A DNA stretch of 64,000 bases from Cordilura impudica. Its lineage: Eukaryota > Arthropoda > Insecta > Diptera > Scathophagidae. The position numbers and the translations under genes were made by a program. The notes below the pieces were generated by a model, which saw nothing but the letters and a program-made list of their open reading frames with translations, did no database searches and was not told the DNA's origin. Shown in pieces: positions 34,722-47,110 of this stretch (positions within the stretch are counted from its first letter, which is position 1; each line of letters opens with the position of its first letter). The stretch covers positions 104,666,480 through 104,730,479 of the forward strand of contig OY821519.1 in the NCBI GenBank assembly GCA_963682025.1, written 5' to 3'.

Positions 34722-37253
34722 TATTATATTAAAACTATTTAGAAAAGAAGTATTTTGAGAAATACTGGCATCGCTTTAAGTTGGGAATACGGAAACTCGG
34801 AAAAAAAACCATAATTTTCGAGATTTCTTAATATCGAGACAATATTAGTTACCGGAATTGAACTATCTATATGCATAAACCTGAAACACATTCTAGACGA
34901 AAAATATAAAAAGTACAATACGTAGAATGTCAACAACCCTGCATCACGTACGGAAACTCTTACGAAACTGAGAATAGTTGAAATTAGAAGAATACATTCA
35001 AAAATATTCTAAATTCAAAAATAACGACTGTAAGTTTGATAGTATTGTATCTTCTGATACTAATCCGAAGTAAAAGCTGTATGGTATAAATCTGAATCTT
35101 AGCCATACTGCTCGTAGGCCTGGCCTAAGGTGGTTTTGTTCAAGCGCATGACAAAAAGGTGCAAGTACCCACGGTTGCCCTAATTAAAAAAATTTCATAT
35201 AGAACCAATAATAGCAATGTCTAATACGATCAGTGATGAAGGTTGAAATGCCAGAAACTGGCCAAATTAAGAATACAGAGTAGGTATGGATTTTAGATAC
35301 ATATATGATTTCTTCCTCTCCACCTCGCACCATTAAAAACAAAGTCAAAATCTGCATATTAATTATATTATTAGCTATAATAAGTCTGAAAAAGTTATAT
35401 TAAATTTAATAGACAAAAAATATTTAATTTAATTCCAAATAATTTACATTCCGTATTTAATGCTCTCAGCTCAGTTTGCTTTAAAGTAATATGTACAACC
35501 AAAAATAACCCGAATTTGTATTTTTGGTACGTTTTACATGCATAATATTTGAACATTTTTATACTGTTGTTTTTATTATATTTGCACATGGCATTTGGTA
35601 TTGATATAAAAAAATTTTACTTTTCAATTTAGATTAAAAAACCAATATATGTTGGTTGTTAGGAGGAACATGTACAAATTTTTAAACAGAAACATATTTT
35701 ACGAAAGTCAAATTAAATTTGAAATGTATATTAAACTCATTTTTCAATACCAAATTTTGCTGTGCTTATTTATGTCAAACTTTATTTGTTTTAAGCATGT
35801 TACTATCTTATTTTTATTTACTTATTTATTTTTTTTAAATATAACTCAAACTATTTAAGCATTTATCTAATTTGTTAACTTTATATACTATATGTAAGTT
35901 AAAGTTAAAAGAAAGTTACTTCATTTTGCTAGGTGTGCGCAAAATTTGCTTGAATTTCATAGATTTTTGTGTTTGTCAAATTAATTTGAAAGCTTATTAT
36001 TAATGTTGAGCTATTAAAGGCACATTTATTTTTTTACTTTATATTTGTGCGTCAATGCAGACAATCATTCATTACCGGTTGTTAAAGGATTGCTTTTTAC
36101 TTTATACTGATTTTTTATATGCTTTGTCATTTAAAGTGAAATATAAACAGAAATGCCACATTTCTTTGTCTTTTAAAAATTATAAAAAAAATACAACAGC
36201 CGCAAAGTGGTAATGATTGTGGTTCTATTGGAGTAAAAAATATATATAAATTTTCAACAAAGACAAATACGGTTGAGCAGATTCTTGTGTCTACTTCCGT
36301 TTTATTACTTAGTAAATAGATGTTGCACAATATTGTAGTGGGTTTTCAACCAAATATACTGCGCATTCATACTACATTTCTATTGTACGAGTATACACAT
36401 TCCTAGCGTCTTTCCAAGTTTAATTGTTATGCCAAATGTATTGATGGACGTTTGTGGTTGCGGTAGTTTTACTTAATTTATCGGGTTGATCGCAAAGGTA
36501 AATTGATATAAGAAGAATTCGTTTACCGATGAATAGCTATCCAACATGTTAAATGAATTTTGTACAATGATTCAGTGGCTAATTGCACAGTTGAGCGAGT
36601 CATTAAAAAATTTTCATAAAGTGTTGAAAAACAAAACATAATTGATAGTTTTCAGTCTGCGTTTATTAGTTGGACGTAAAACTGTTTCCCAAAACGCTGA
36701 GCAGCGATGCCAAGATAGTGTGTTTGACTATTCGCAGTTAACATGCCTTTTGCATGTAAATAATACAATACTCTTACTCTGTTGAGCATTCATTGTTCAC
36801 ACTCTTTGTAACTGGTTAGCCTTTAACATGCTTAGCCAGCAAAAACCCACTTTTCTATTAAGTTAGATATAGCTAGGTATATGTGTGAATGTGTGCGTGT
36901 TTGTATTTATTATAGAGGAGCATTCCACGAGCAATGCAACTACAGGCTTGAAAACTAAAAGCTACATTATGGACATAATTTCATTATCAACGGATACTTT
37001 AGATATTCAAGCACTAACTTTTAAAAAATCGATTTAAATCACCAATTAATACTATCTCACCGTGATCTAATTTCGCTCATTTTCTATATCCTGTATGTTC
37101 AAAGAAAACCAACTTTGCTTATGTCTTCAAAGAATGCTACTAGATGTTTGAATAAAATCAATATTTAATTGAAATCCGCAGATAATGTCATAGTTCTAAC
37201 TTAAAATATAATATCCTAATGTGGCTGTCCCGCACAACAGAATTTAAGAACTA
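34722..37253. other. AT-rich stretch, nothing recognised
   Basis: About 2.5 kb and the largest unexplained gap in the left half. Short frames only. A piece near 36570-36620 could be read as a helix-turn-helix-like fragment but was not accepted. Confidence 0.45.
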
Positions 37254-38526
37254 AAGAGTCCGCCAATAACTTTTTTTTTTTTTGCAAATGCTATAAAAAA
37301 AAAACTACTAAAAATTATCTCAAATTTCTTCTTTTATTTGAAAGTACAATCCTTCCGGTTAATAATGGAAAATAATTTCATTCAAATGGCTGCCTCGGCT
37401 GGTCATGCAATTTTTAAGCACATTATCGATTGTGTGCAGCTGTATTTCACCAATGGCTTCACGAATATTGTCCTTTAAAGCGTCAATTGTCTCTGGCTTG
37501 TTGGCGTAACGCTTATCTTTGAGGGCACCCCACAAATGATAGTCCAACGGTGTCAAATCGCAGCTCCGAGGTGGCCAAATGACATCAGCTCTGCGATTTT
37601 CAAAAACAGGGCGCAAAACATCGAGTATAGCTTCGGCTGTGTGGCACGTAGCGCCGTCCTGTTGAAACCATATGTTGCCAATATCCACCTCTTCAATTTT
37701 TGTGAACAAAAATTCGTTCAGCATGGCTCGATAACGATCGCCATTGACTGTAACGGCCACTCCTTGCTCATTTTCGAAGAAAAATGGCCCAATTATGCCT
37801 CTGGACCAAAATCCGCAGCAAACAGTGACTCGTTTTGGGTGTGTCGGCTTTTCAGTGTATGCGTGCGGGTTTTCTGTGCCCCAAATGCGACAATTTTGCT
37901 TGTTTACGTACCCGCCAAGATCAAAATGAGCTTCATTTGAAAAGATGATTTTTTTTTGGCAAAATCGGCATCTTCTGTAAGTCGATCGCAGGCCCACTTA
38001 GCGAAGCGAAAATGCATTGGATGGTCAGTTGGCTTCAACTCCTGAACCAATTGGACTTTGTATGGCGTCATACCAAGGTCTTTATGCAAAATTCGTCTCA
38101 ATGATGCCTCCAAAATGTTCAATTCTTGAGAACGACGGTGAATTGATGTTGATGGCGCTTCACGCACACTTTCTGCTACAGCAGCAATATTCTCGGGTGT
38201 ACGCACTGTTTTTGGCTTTTCACGCTTTGGTTTGTCGATGAGGATGCCAGTTTCTTTCACTTTTTTCACAAGATAACGAACATACGGAGCTGACGGTGCT
38301 TCTCTTCTTCCAAAATACATACGCAATTTTCGCACACATTCTGCAACATTACCATGATTTTCAAAGTAATGTCGCAATATTTCCCAGCACTGTTCAAGCG
38401 TATACGCAACCATATGCGTTCAGCGGAAGGATAAAACTAATTATCTGTCGAATCAGACATGAGCTAAGTGTTACCATTCACGAAACAAGGACTAGTTAAA
38501 AAAAAAACGTTAGATGGTGGACCCTT
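37254..38526 (-). mobile_element. mariner-type transposon, 1273 bp, nearly intact
   Basis: Bounded by imperfect terminal inverted repeats of about 28 bp: left AAGAGTCCGCCAATAAC then a T run, and right (reversed) AAGGGTCCACCATCTAAC then a T run. Each end is flanked by TA (37252-37253 and 38527-38528), the target duplication of the Tc1/mariner superfamily. It encodes one minus-strand transposase gene. It abuts the left edge of the HINE-A at 38529, whose 5' end is missing. Confidence 0.85.
37359..38413 (-). pseudogene. mariner-family transposase, one frameshift
   Basis: About 351 codons from ATG 38413. The first part (38413 to about 37950) has an N-terminal helix-turn-helix region and KPTDHPMHFRFAKWACDRL. 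The frame then slips in a run of nine A on the minus strand (37948-37956): a ten-base run would restore it. The second frame carries the DDE/D core: IIFSNEAHF, where the first catalytic aspartate is asparagine (usual SDEAHF); WFQQDGATCHT; and RSCDLTPLDYHLWG. Counting from the aspartate of QQD to that of PLDY gives 37 intervening residues. The gene runs to TAA at 37359. Both the frameshift and D to N change would abolish activity, although the rest looks well preserved. Confidence 0.85.
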
Positions 38527-38528
38527 TA

Positions 38529-39065
38529 TAACGGTATAATGACTTTGTGATGATGTTTTTAAATACGAGAAATATTTGACCTAGCCCATGATTTTGTTAT
38601 ACTGATTTACTCAGAATCACTTTCTGAGTCGATTTAACGATGTCCGTCCGTCCGTGAGTCCGACTGTCCGTCTGTCCGTTTATCCTTCCATCCATCTTTG
38701 CGTCCATGTAAATATTTTAATAAAACTATGAATATGAATATATTTTAATGAAATTTGGCATCTAAGTTACTATCGGCCACATAACAAATGTTATTGAAAT
38801 TAGTGAAAATCCGTACATGTTCAGACCTAGTCCACATACAAAGACCCCCATGAGATCGATTTAAATTGTCATAATATCCAAAATATCATATAGACCTCGG
38901 AGAAATTGAGTTTACGTGTGTATATTACCCAAAAGAACAATTCTTAGTCATAGCCCCCATATAAACCTGCTTCCCGATTTTCAATTAAACTTATCAAAAA
39001 CAAAAATATTGCACAGCTTTCTCTCAAATTTGGTGTGTATATGTTTTTGCAACAAATAAGTGATT
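38529..39065 (+). mobile_element. HINE-A repeat, both ends lost
   Basis: Plus-strand internal portion starting at GGTATAATGACTTTG and running past the TCCGTCCGTC tract to about 39065, where it stops before the hairpin. The 5' end is missing at the junction with the mariner element. Confidence 0.8.
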
Positions 39066-39435
39066 TGGCGACGATTGTATTCATTGTATCATCAATATAA
39101 AAATTCTTTTTAGCAAAGTCTACTTAGAAATACCTGTCCTAACTTTTTGTAAGGTAATTTTTTAAAAAATGGACGTAGCACGATTGTGTGGACTAGGTTA
39201 TAAGCTGAAAATTATTGCTGACAAATAAGAATACATCTTATTGTTTCATTGCGTTTATACAAATTTTTAGTAGAACTGAATATCATAAAAAATAATAAGA
39301 AAACAGAAAGAATATTTTCTAATTCATATTAAGATACTTCGTTGCATTCTAATTCTTAAAAAATTACAAAAAAATTGTTTGAGATGTGAGAAAATAATAT
39401 AAATTCAGAACTTCTTAAAAACTAAAATTAAATTT
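39066..39435. other. AT-rich stretch, nothing recognised
   Basis: About 370 bp, no gene seen. Confidence 0.5.
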
Positions 39436-39660
39436 ATTTTACATCTTCATTCTTTTGAGTGATAACATTTAAAACTGTCTTTGTTTTTTGAGAGACAAAG
39501 GCCGATTGACATTTTTGGCATCATTCTCTTGTGTGACTTCCACAATTCTTACGACATAATCTTGGCTGATCGTGAGAAAATGGAGGCCAATAGCGCTCAA
39601 ATCTAATGTCATCCGGTGCATCATGTGGTCGGTATTTGGTCCCGTGAAAATTTTCTGGTA
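39436..39660 (-). pseudogene. piggyBac-like transposase C-terminal fragment
   Basis: On the minus strand one frame reads PENFHGTKYRPHDAPDDIRF, then ERYWPPFSHDQPRLCRKNCG, a stop, and QKCQSAF with a lysine-rich tail to a stop near 39443. The pattern of DIRF, WP, a paired LCRKNCG and QKC resembles the cysteine-rich C-terminal zinc-binding domain that follows the catalytic core in piggyBac transposases. Only this domain remains, with one internal stop. Assignment is by motif impression, and another DDE family with a zinc ribbon is possible. Confidence 0.4.
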
Positions 39661-39810
39661 GTTGAAAACACAGTTTCTAGCTCTATTTTGAACGTTAAAA
39701 AATATTAATTTTCGGCTAATTTTTCAACGCCGCCTATCATGCATCAACGCCACCCTTAAAATTGTTGTAATTTTGAATTTCATTCCTAAGGAATTTCACA
39801 TTTTTTTTTT

Positions 39811-40590
39811 ATACCCTCCACACGTCAGTGGCAGAGGGTATATATAGGTTTGTCATTCCGTTTGTAACGTATCGAAATAAATTCCTGAGACCCCCAAAAA
39901 AATACATTTTCTTGATCCTTATAACAAGGGAAGTTGATTTACCGATGACCGTCTGTCCGTCTGTCTGTGGAAATCACGATCACGCCGTCAATATCTAAGC
40001 TAGACCCTTCGTTTTTATATAAAATCGTTTACTAACATCCCAAAGGAGTTGCAATTTAAAACCGTCCAAATCGGTCAAAGGGTTCACGAGCTATGAATGA
40101 AATTATGAAAAAACTCTTGAAAAAATAAAATTTTTCAGTGTGTTTGTTGTAATTCTTCGTATTGTTGAAGTCATTACAGTTGTGTGTATATTAATACTGC
40201 ACATGTCTCATTGGCCTAAGCAAGTTTTATCGCATATTTTTTTTTATCATTAAAATTAAATATTAAAAATTTAAAATTAATAAAAATAAAAAATGGAAAA
40301 TGAAAAATAAAAAATTAAAATTGAAAAATGGGAAATGGAAAATGAAAAATTAAAAATGGAAAATGGAAAGTGAAAAACGGAAAATGAAAAATGGAAAGTG
40401 GAAAATGAAAATTGAAAATTAAAAATGGAAAATGAAAAGTGGAAAATGAAAAATGAAAAATTAAAAATGGAAAATGGAAAATGAAAAATTAAAAATGGAA
40501 AATGAGAAATGAAAAATGAAAAATTAGAAATGAAAAATGAAAAATGAAAATTGAAAAATGGAAAATGGAAAATGAAAAATTAAAATTGAA

Positions 40591-40622
<32 letters not shown>

Positions 40623-41304
40623 GAAAAATGAAAAATGAAAAACGGAAAACGGAAAACGAAAATTTAAAAATGGAAAATTAAAAATGGAAAATGAAAATTG
40701 GAAAATAGAAAATGAAAAATGATAAATGGAAAATGAAAAATTAAAAATGGAAAGTGAAAAATGGAAAATGAAAAATGGAAAATGAAAAATTTTAAATTAT
40801 AAATGGCAAATGGAAAATGAAAAATGAAAAATTAAAAGTGAAAAATGGAAAATGGAAAATGAAAAATGAAAATTGAAAAATGAAAATGGAAAATGAAAAA
40901 TGAAAAATTGAAAACGGAATATGGAAAATGAAAAATGGAAAAGGAATTATGAAAATATAAAAATGAAAAATGGAAAATGGAAAATGAAAACTTAAAAAAA
41001 AGTGAAAACGGAAAATGAAAAAGGAAAAATTAAAAATGGAAAATGGAAAATGAAAATTGAAAATTGAAAAATGGAAAATGGAAAATGAAAAATCGAAAAT
41101 GGAAAATGGAAAATGAAAAATGAAAATTAGAAAATTGAAAATGAAAAACGGAAAATGAGAAATTAAAAATGAAAAACTAAAAATGAAAAACGAAAGATGA
41201 AAATTGAAAAGTGAAAAATGGAAAATTATAAAAAGAAATGAAAATAGAAAATGAAAAAGGTGGAGGGTATCAAAGATTCGGCCCTGCCGAATTTAACACT
41301 CTTG
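39811..41304 (+). mobile_element. HINE-B repeat with expanded simple-repeat core
   Basis: 5' ATACCCTCCAC (39811-39821) and 3' GTGGAGGGTAT (41260-41270) form perfect 11-bp subterminal inverted repeats. They are followed by the hairpin ATTCGGC/GCCGAAT (41276-41292) and the end CTCTTG at 41304 in a T run. Between the conserved 5' block and the 3' block lies about 1 kb of simple repeat. Confidence 0.8.
40252..41258 (+). repeat. Degenerate GAAAAATGGAAAAT-type simple repeat
   Basis: About 1 kb built from units such as GAAAAATGGAAAAT, AAAATTGAAAA and GGAAAATGAAAAATT. It is purine-rich on the plus strand throughout, with higher-order blocks of about 30-60 bases recurring. It occupies the core of HINE-B. 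Confidence 0.9.
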
Positions 41305-42372
41305 TTTTTATTAAAATTTTTCTAACTGTTTTGTTTAATCGTAATAAGCAATATGTGTTTTTAGTTTCTCTGTTTTCTCATCATTTTTTTTCTTAATTTT
41401 AATAAATTTAAGTAAAAATGTTCTTTTAAGGGTGTACTTTATTAATTGGCGTTTGAAACCACATACATTCCAACGGCTACACCTGTCATATCTCCACTTA
41501 ACTAAGTTGAATAGGAATGATGTAGAAGTATAAGGTTTTATGTGTTTTTAATTCAGCGGACACTGCCAGGACAGAGTAGCTTAATGCACCAAAACAAAAA
41601 TTTAAAAAATATACATCTACAAAGCAAATATTTTATAAATATTGCCAGAAGTTATATAGATATGGTCTCAGATGTAGGGAATGACAGGGCATTCTTTAAT
41701 ACCTATTTGTACAAACTATCTGGAATACTATTTCGAATATTTTCAAGTAAATATAATCTGAAATTACGATGACATGATTGAATTGCTTCATCCTGTTGAA
41801 AAGCAGTGAATTCTACTTAGCATAGTATACACATTTTTTTAAGGACACCCTATATATGTAATAAATTTATATGTACACTAAATACTCTTACACTTTGTAT
41901 CGCCTTTTTAATTTCAAATTCTTTACGTTTCATATACATAACATCAAAAGCAATATGAATACTATTAAATTCAAACTTTGAGAACTAAAAACTGAATTAA
42001 AAACATATGCTTGAAAACTTGACACTGTAAAATTCATTACTATAGCAATATATTTCGATTGTAAATGTAGTTTTAAATCAAGTATAATAATTTCTTTTAA
42101 ACCACAATTTCGTACCAAAGAACAGAATGTGTTAACTTTCATCGTCATCATCATCGTCTTTGTTATAACAGAAAAACTCCGTCTCGCTATATAGAATGTG
42201 TTTGTGCGTACGTTTTCGTTAAATATTTCATATAACAATAAGAATGCGATGCACGTAGAAGTTATTGCAACAGAAAAAGATTTATTACGAAATCATAATT
42301 TTGCTGCCAGTAATATAGAAAGGAATATATACATATATATATATATTACATATTTTCACTTGACATATATTC
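41305..42372. other. AT-rich stretch, nothing recognised
   Basis: About 1.07 kb. Open frames of 76 and 102 codons have no family features. Confidence 0.5.
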
Positions 42373-42380
42373 ATGTATAC

Positions 42381-42686
42381 TAGGGTGCATCAAGATTGTA
42401 TGGAAGAAATAAATAAATCCCCTAGAAATATTCAAAAATTAGGAAAACTCATTCCTCATCGTACGTAAATTAGAAGGTTTTAATAATACATATGATAAAA
42501 AATACTTGCCATTGGAAAATTATGAAATTACAAATATTCAAAAATGTGAAATTACTGTAATTTTTCAAAATATAGCTTCGATTACCTTAATCCAGTGGTC
42601 TGCGGTGCATTAGTTGACTGAGCAATTTTTAATGAAATGGCTTTCTTCCACCTATTTTCACCTTTTATTTTTATGTGTGCACCCTA
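42381..42686. mobile_element. hAT-type MITE, 306 bp, with 8-bp target duplication
   Basis: Ends TAGGGTGCA (42381-42389) and TGCACCCTA (42678-42686) are perfect 9-bp inverted repeats. Both sides carry the identical 8-mer ATGTATAC (42373-42380 and 42687-42694). An 8-bp duplication and short TAGGGTG ends fit the hAT superfamily. There is no coding capacity. Confidence 0.85.
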
Positions 42687-42862
42687 ATGTATACACCCAA
42701 CTACATATCGTTATCTTAGATTCCTTAGGACAAAACGACGTTTTCACTTTATAAAAAGCTTGTTTTTCTTAACTTTAAGGATTTTAAATTTATTTTTTTC
42801 AAATCCGATTTTTTTTATAAACATTTTGTTAGCAAAAGAAAAAATAGAAGAATTTCCAATTT

Positions 42863-43644
42863 TTATACCCTGCACCACTATGTGGTTTGGGTATAATGAC
42901 TTTGTGCTGCTGTTTGTAACTACCAAAAATATTTGACCTAGATCCATCTTTTATTATACCGATAGACTCAGAATCACTTTCTGAGTCGATTTAGCGATGT
43001 TCGTCCGTCTGTCCGTCTGTGTGTCCATATAATCAAACTACAGGTCGCAAATATGAATGTATTTTTATGAAATTTGGCATATAAGCTTTTGTCAGACATA
43101 GGATGAACGCTGTTGAAATTGGTGTAATTCGGTTCATCTTCGGACCTAGTCCCCATACAAATGACACCTATAAAATTGACTAAAATTGCCATAATATCCA
43201 AATTATCATATAGATCTCAGTCAAATTGGGTTTGTATGTGTTTGTTATATCCATTAATCAGCAGTCCAAAAGTAATCCCTATCAGCCAATTCTTAGTCAT
43301 AGGCCCCATATAAAGCTGTTTCCCGATCTTCACTTAAATCTACCAAAAAAACAAGAATATTGCACAGATTTTTCTCAAATTTTGTTTGTGTATATTTTTT
43401 CAAAATATAAGTAACTTTATCAAATTTGGTCAGGATCGGTCCATTTTTCGACCTAATCCCTATATAAATGTAGCACCCGATATAAACTTTTTCATATCTG
43501 CAGCCAAAAAAATTAATAAAAATATCACTCAAATTTGGTTTATGCTTATTTTCTATATCCAATTAGTTGGAAGAGGTAGGGTCTCTAAGCCATGGTATAT
43601 GGTATCGTATAGTCGGTCTAGACTTTCTCTAATTTTCTTACTTG
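42863..43644 (+). mobile_element. HINE-A repeat, full length
   Basis: Plus-strand copy from TATACCCTGCACCACTATG to CTTACTTG (43637-43644) followed by a 17-T run. The hairpin is degraded (TAGTCGGTCTAGACTTTCTC). Confidence 0.9.
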
Positions 43645-43909
43645 TTTTTTTTTTTTTTTTTTTGCTTTGAACATGTTTTTTAATTTATATTGGTAAATTA
43701 ATTTATTGCCTTACGGTCAACAACTAAAAAAATAAAATATTAAAAATAAAAGTATAAAAGCAAGAATAAAAACTAAATTTTGATCGTTAAGTGTTTCTAC
43801 ACTTGGTTTTTTGTAACTTTTTAAAACAAGTCTGGAATTCTACAATGCATTTACGATTATTAATGACATGGTAAGAATTTATGATACATTAGATCAGACG
43901 TGTTTGCAC

Positions 43910-46190
43910 TTTTTTTTTTTTTTTTTTATTTATCAGGTCAATGGAATAAATCCTTACAGACCTGCATAAATGATATAATAACATATGTACATATATTGAA
44001 ACAATTAAATGATTTAAAAATAAAAACAAATAGTTAGGAATTTAAGAAAATAATGATATTATGCTTAATTACATCAGTGTTCAACGAAAAATCAATTAAT
44101 TGATAAAGATTATTATAAACACAACAAATTCTTCTAAAAGGATCAGCTAGAGCATAGTTGGTTTGAAAAGATTTAACAATGAGTGGTTGGAATTGGCGTG
44201 ATACTCGTTGAGGAACATTAAAAGTTATATTGTTGACAAGAAAGTCAGAACAGATTTCACCATTAATTAGGTTGATCATAAATGTTACTTTTAGCATAGT
44301 CCTACGGCTTTCTAAAGTAGGTAATTTTATTAATTTAAGTCGATCAGCGTATGAAGGTAGATTAATCGCAGAATTCCAAGGTAAGCCACGTAAGCAAAAG
44401 AGTAGAAATTGTTTCTGTACAGACTCGATTCGTTGAATATGAATGTTATAGAAGGGATCCCATATTATTGACCCATATTCTAAAATAGGTCTTACAAGAG
44501 ATGTAAAAAGTTGTTTGGTTATGTGAGGATCAATAAATTCTTTTGCCCATCTTTTAATAAAGGCGAGTGTACCTCTAGCTTTATTAACTGTCATGGTGAC
44601 GTGAGATACAAAGTTTAATTTAGGATCAAGTAGAATCCCTAAATCCAGAAAAGTATCAACAAGTTCAAGCTGATATCCGCCCAAAAAGTAGTTAGCAGGA
44701 AAAACATTATTTCTAGAAAAACGCATACATTTACATTTTTTCAAATTTAGTTCCATTAGGTTACGGTTACACCACGAAAAGAAATTGTTGAGATCTGATT
44801 GAAGATGAATATGATCATTATGTTGGCAGTAACTTAAAAAAATCTTAACATCATCAGCGTACATTAAAACGTTTCAAATTTGTATCACTTTTGGAAGATC
44901 TTCGATGAAAAGGGAGAAAAGAGTTGGTCCAAGATTGCTGCCTTGAGGAACACCAGAAGTCACAGTAATATCTTTAGATGACATATTATTATACATTACA
45001 TGTTGTGTTCTCTCAGAAAGATATGATTTTATCCATTTAAGGCTTAATGATGTTAAACCTAATAAATCCAATTTGATCAGTAGAAGGTTATGGTTTACTT
45101 TATCGAAAGCCTTACTAAAATCGGTGTATACTGCATCGGTTTGTTTTTTCTTGACAAAACCATCGTTAATTATTGTCGTAAAATGAAGCTCATTTGTAAC
45201 GGTAGAGCATCCTTCCCGAAATCCGTGTTGAAATGGTGACAAAATTGACGATGAGTGATAGCACAAAAAATCGGTAATAAATTTCTCGAAAAGCTTAGGG
45301 ATTGCACTAAGTTTAGCAATACCACGGTAATTAGAAACATCCGATCTATTTCCAGATTTAAATAATGGAATGATGTAAGAAGCTCTCCAAAATTTTGGAA
45401 AATAACCGTTTTTTATTGACGCATTAAACAACAGAGTCAGTGGTGTTGCCAAGGAAGTAGCACAATAATTGAGAATAGAACTAGGTACTCCATCAGGTCC
45501 ATGAGTAAATGAAACTTTAAGTTTCTTCAGGCTATTAACAAGTTCTGCCTTATCAATTAGGGGAAAAGATATAGCTTGATTTGTGTTTATTATGAATAGC
45601 TGTTGGAACAATATTGAGCAACAGAATATGTACTAGCAAAAAAGTCTGCAAACATGTTACTTATTATAGTATCATCACTAGATTCGATATCGTTTAGTTT
45701 CATTACAGATGGATAACCAGTAGTTTTTCTTTTTGAATTAACAAAGTTGTAAAATGCTTTAGGATCACGATTGAAATCTTCCTTCATTTTGTTTAGATAG
45801 TTTTTGTATAAATAATTGTTAAGAATATTATATTCGGCACGATGAATGGAGTATTTTTCAATAAATACAAGAGAACCAAAAATTTTATACTTTTTATAAT
45901 ACTTGTTCTTCAAATTTTTTAACCTTGATAGTTGTTTTGAGTTCCAAGGCGGACCAGTTCGTTTGTAGACAGAACGCTTTGGGATGCATTCGTCCATAAA
46001 AGAATACATAGTTCCATAAAAGACCTCCACCACTGAATCAATAGAAGTATGGCACAACAAATCATTCCAGTTAGTGTTAGAAATTAGATCAATCAATTTG
46101 CTATAGTTGGTTTGTTTAAAACAAAAAAACTTTATCTTTATTAATACGAATATTAGATCCACCAAAAGTAGGCAAAACACAGCTAATAAA
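43910..46190 (-). mobile_element. CR1/jockey-type LINE, 5' truncated
   Basis: A minus-strand LINE ending in a poly(A) tail (18 T at 43910-43927 on the plus strand), with a short 3' untranslated region and the ORF2 from the end of the endonuclease to the C-terminus. The 5' truncation lies near 46190, directly before the Tc1 relic at 46216. Usual LINE behaviour: intact 3' end, lost 5' end. Confidence 0.8.
44034..46180 (-). pseudogene. LINE reverse transcriptase, two lesions
   Basis: ORF2 remnant. After the end of the endonuclease and the linker (GPPWNSKQLSRLKN near 45955-45910), the reverse transcriptase reads HGPDGVPSSIL near 45510, NYRGIAKLSAIPKLFEKF near 45330, FSKAFDKVNH near 45115, SGVPQGSNLGPTLFSLF near 44960, the catalytic YADD near 44861-44850, and VDTFLDLGILLDPKLNF near 44665. 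Just two breaks are visible. A frameshift lies at about 45590-45605. A single in-frame TGA at 44874-44876 sits eight codons before YADD, where CGA (Arg) would fit QIRNVLMYADD. The protein closely resembles insect jockey/CR1-like reverse transcriptases and is a cousin of the LINE at 16788-19075. Confidence 0.85.
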
Positions 46191-46215
46191 CAAATCTTTT
46201 CAATAAAAATTTAAT

Positions 46216-47110
46216 ATGCCTGGTAAAAGAACGAGATATGATGAGACTCAGTTGTATTATTGAAATCAAATCATCGGGGAAAGTGTTCAAGAGATGACCG
46301 AATTAATTTCCTTGTCAAGGCAAACTATTTACAACATATTAAATCGAGCCAAAAATTGAGCTAAGGCTGCAGGCAAAACCTACTAGCAGTAGTCCGCGTA
46401 AAATATCTGATAGAGCAGAGCACGTATTGTTGAGGAAAGTTGACCATAACCGACATATTTCAACTGTCTTTTGCCAGAAGACTGAAAGAAGAGTATGACG
46501 TTGTCATTTCTTATAAAACAGCAAGGCAGAACATGATAAATAACAACAACATATCAAGAATTGCTCGAACAAAAAACACTGCTGTCGCAATAAAATATTG
46601 AACAGCAATTGATTACGGAGCGTTGTCATATACTCCGATGAAACCAAAATGAAGCTTTATTACAATGACGGGCCCAACAGAGTGTGGTAGAAGTTGTTAA
46701 AAATGTTGGGAAATTTTAACATTATTTCTACTGTTAAATTCGAGAAATCTCAGTAGTGGTATGGGAATGCATTTCAAGCAATGGAGTTGGAGAATTGGTT
46801 TTTATATGTAACCACACGGATGTGCAACAATATTTGAATGTTTTATGGAGTAACTTGACAAACAGTGAAAATAAAAATGGGTTTACTAGAGATAAAAAAC
46901 CAACTTTTAAGTTTTATCAAGATAACGACCCAAAGCATAAAGTGTAAAAGGTGATAATGTGGCTTCTGTTTAATTGAATGTTTTGAATACTCCAGCTCAA
47001 GGTCCGGACGTAAACTACATAAAAAATATATGGGTCCATTTTAAAGTAGCAAAAACGCTTTAAAAATATTGGAAAGAGCTGAAAAATGCAATATAAAAGT
47101 AACTGTATAA
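46216..47110 (+). pseudogene. Tc1-type transposase relic
   Basis: Starts ATGCCTGGTAAAAGA at 46216. A helix-turn-helix region (ESVQEMTELISLSRQTIYNI near 46279) is followed by the DDE core: IYSDETKMKL near 46630, VVWECISSNGVGELVF near 46757, FYQDNDPKHKV near 46916, and PAQGPDVNYIKNIW near 46993. In Tc1 elements the last block is SPDLNPIENLW, so the catalytic glutamate has become lysine. A stop follows the first 15 codons, with more stops and frameshifts through the middle. Terminal inverted repeats were not found. Confidence 0.75.

Noticed and set aside
36560..36680. Possible transposase helix-turn-helix fragment (TVERVIKKF)
   Set aside because: Only about nine residues fit and stops surround them. 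Too short to support.
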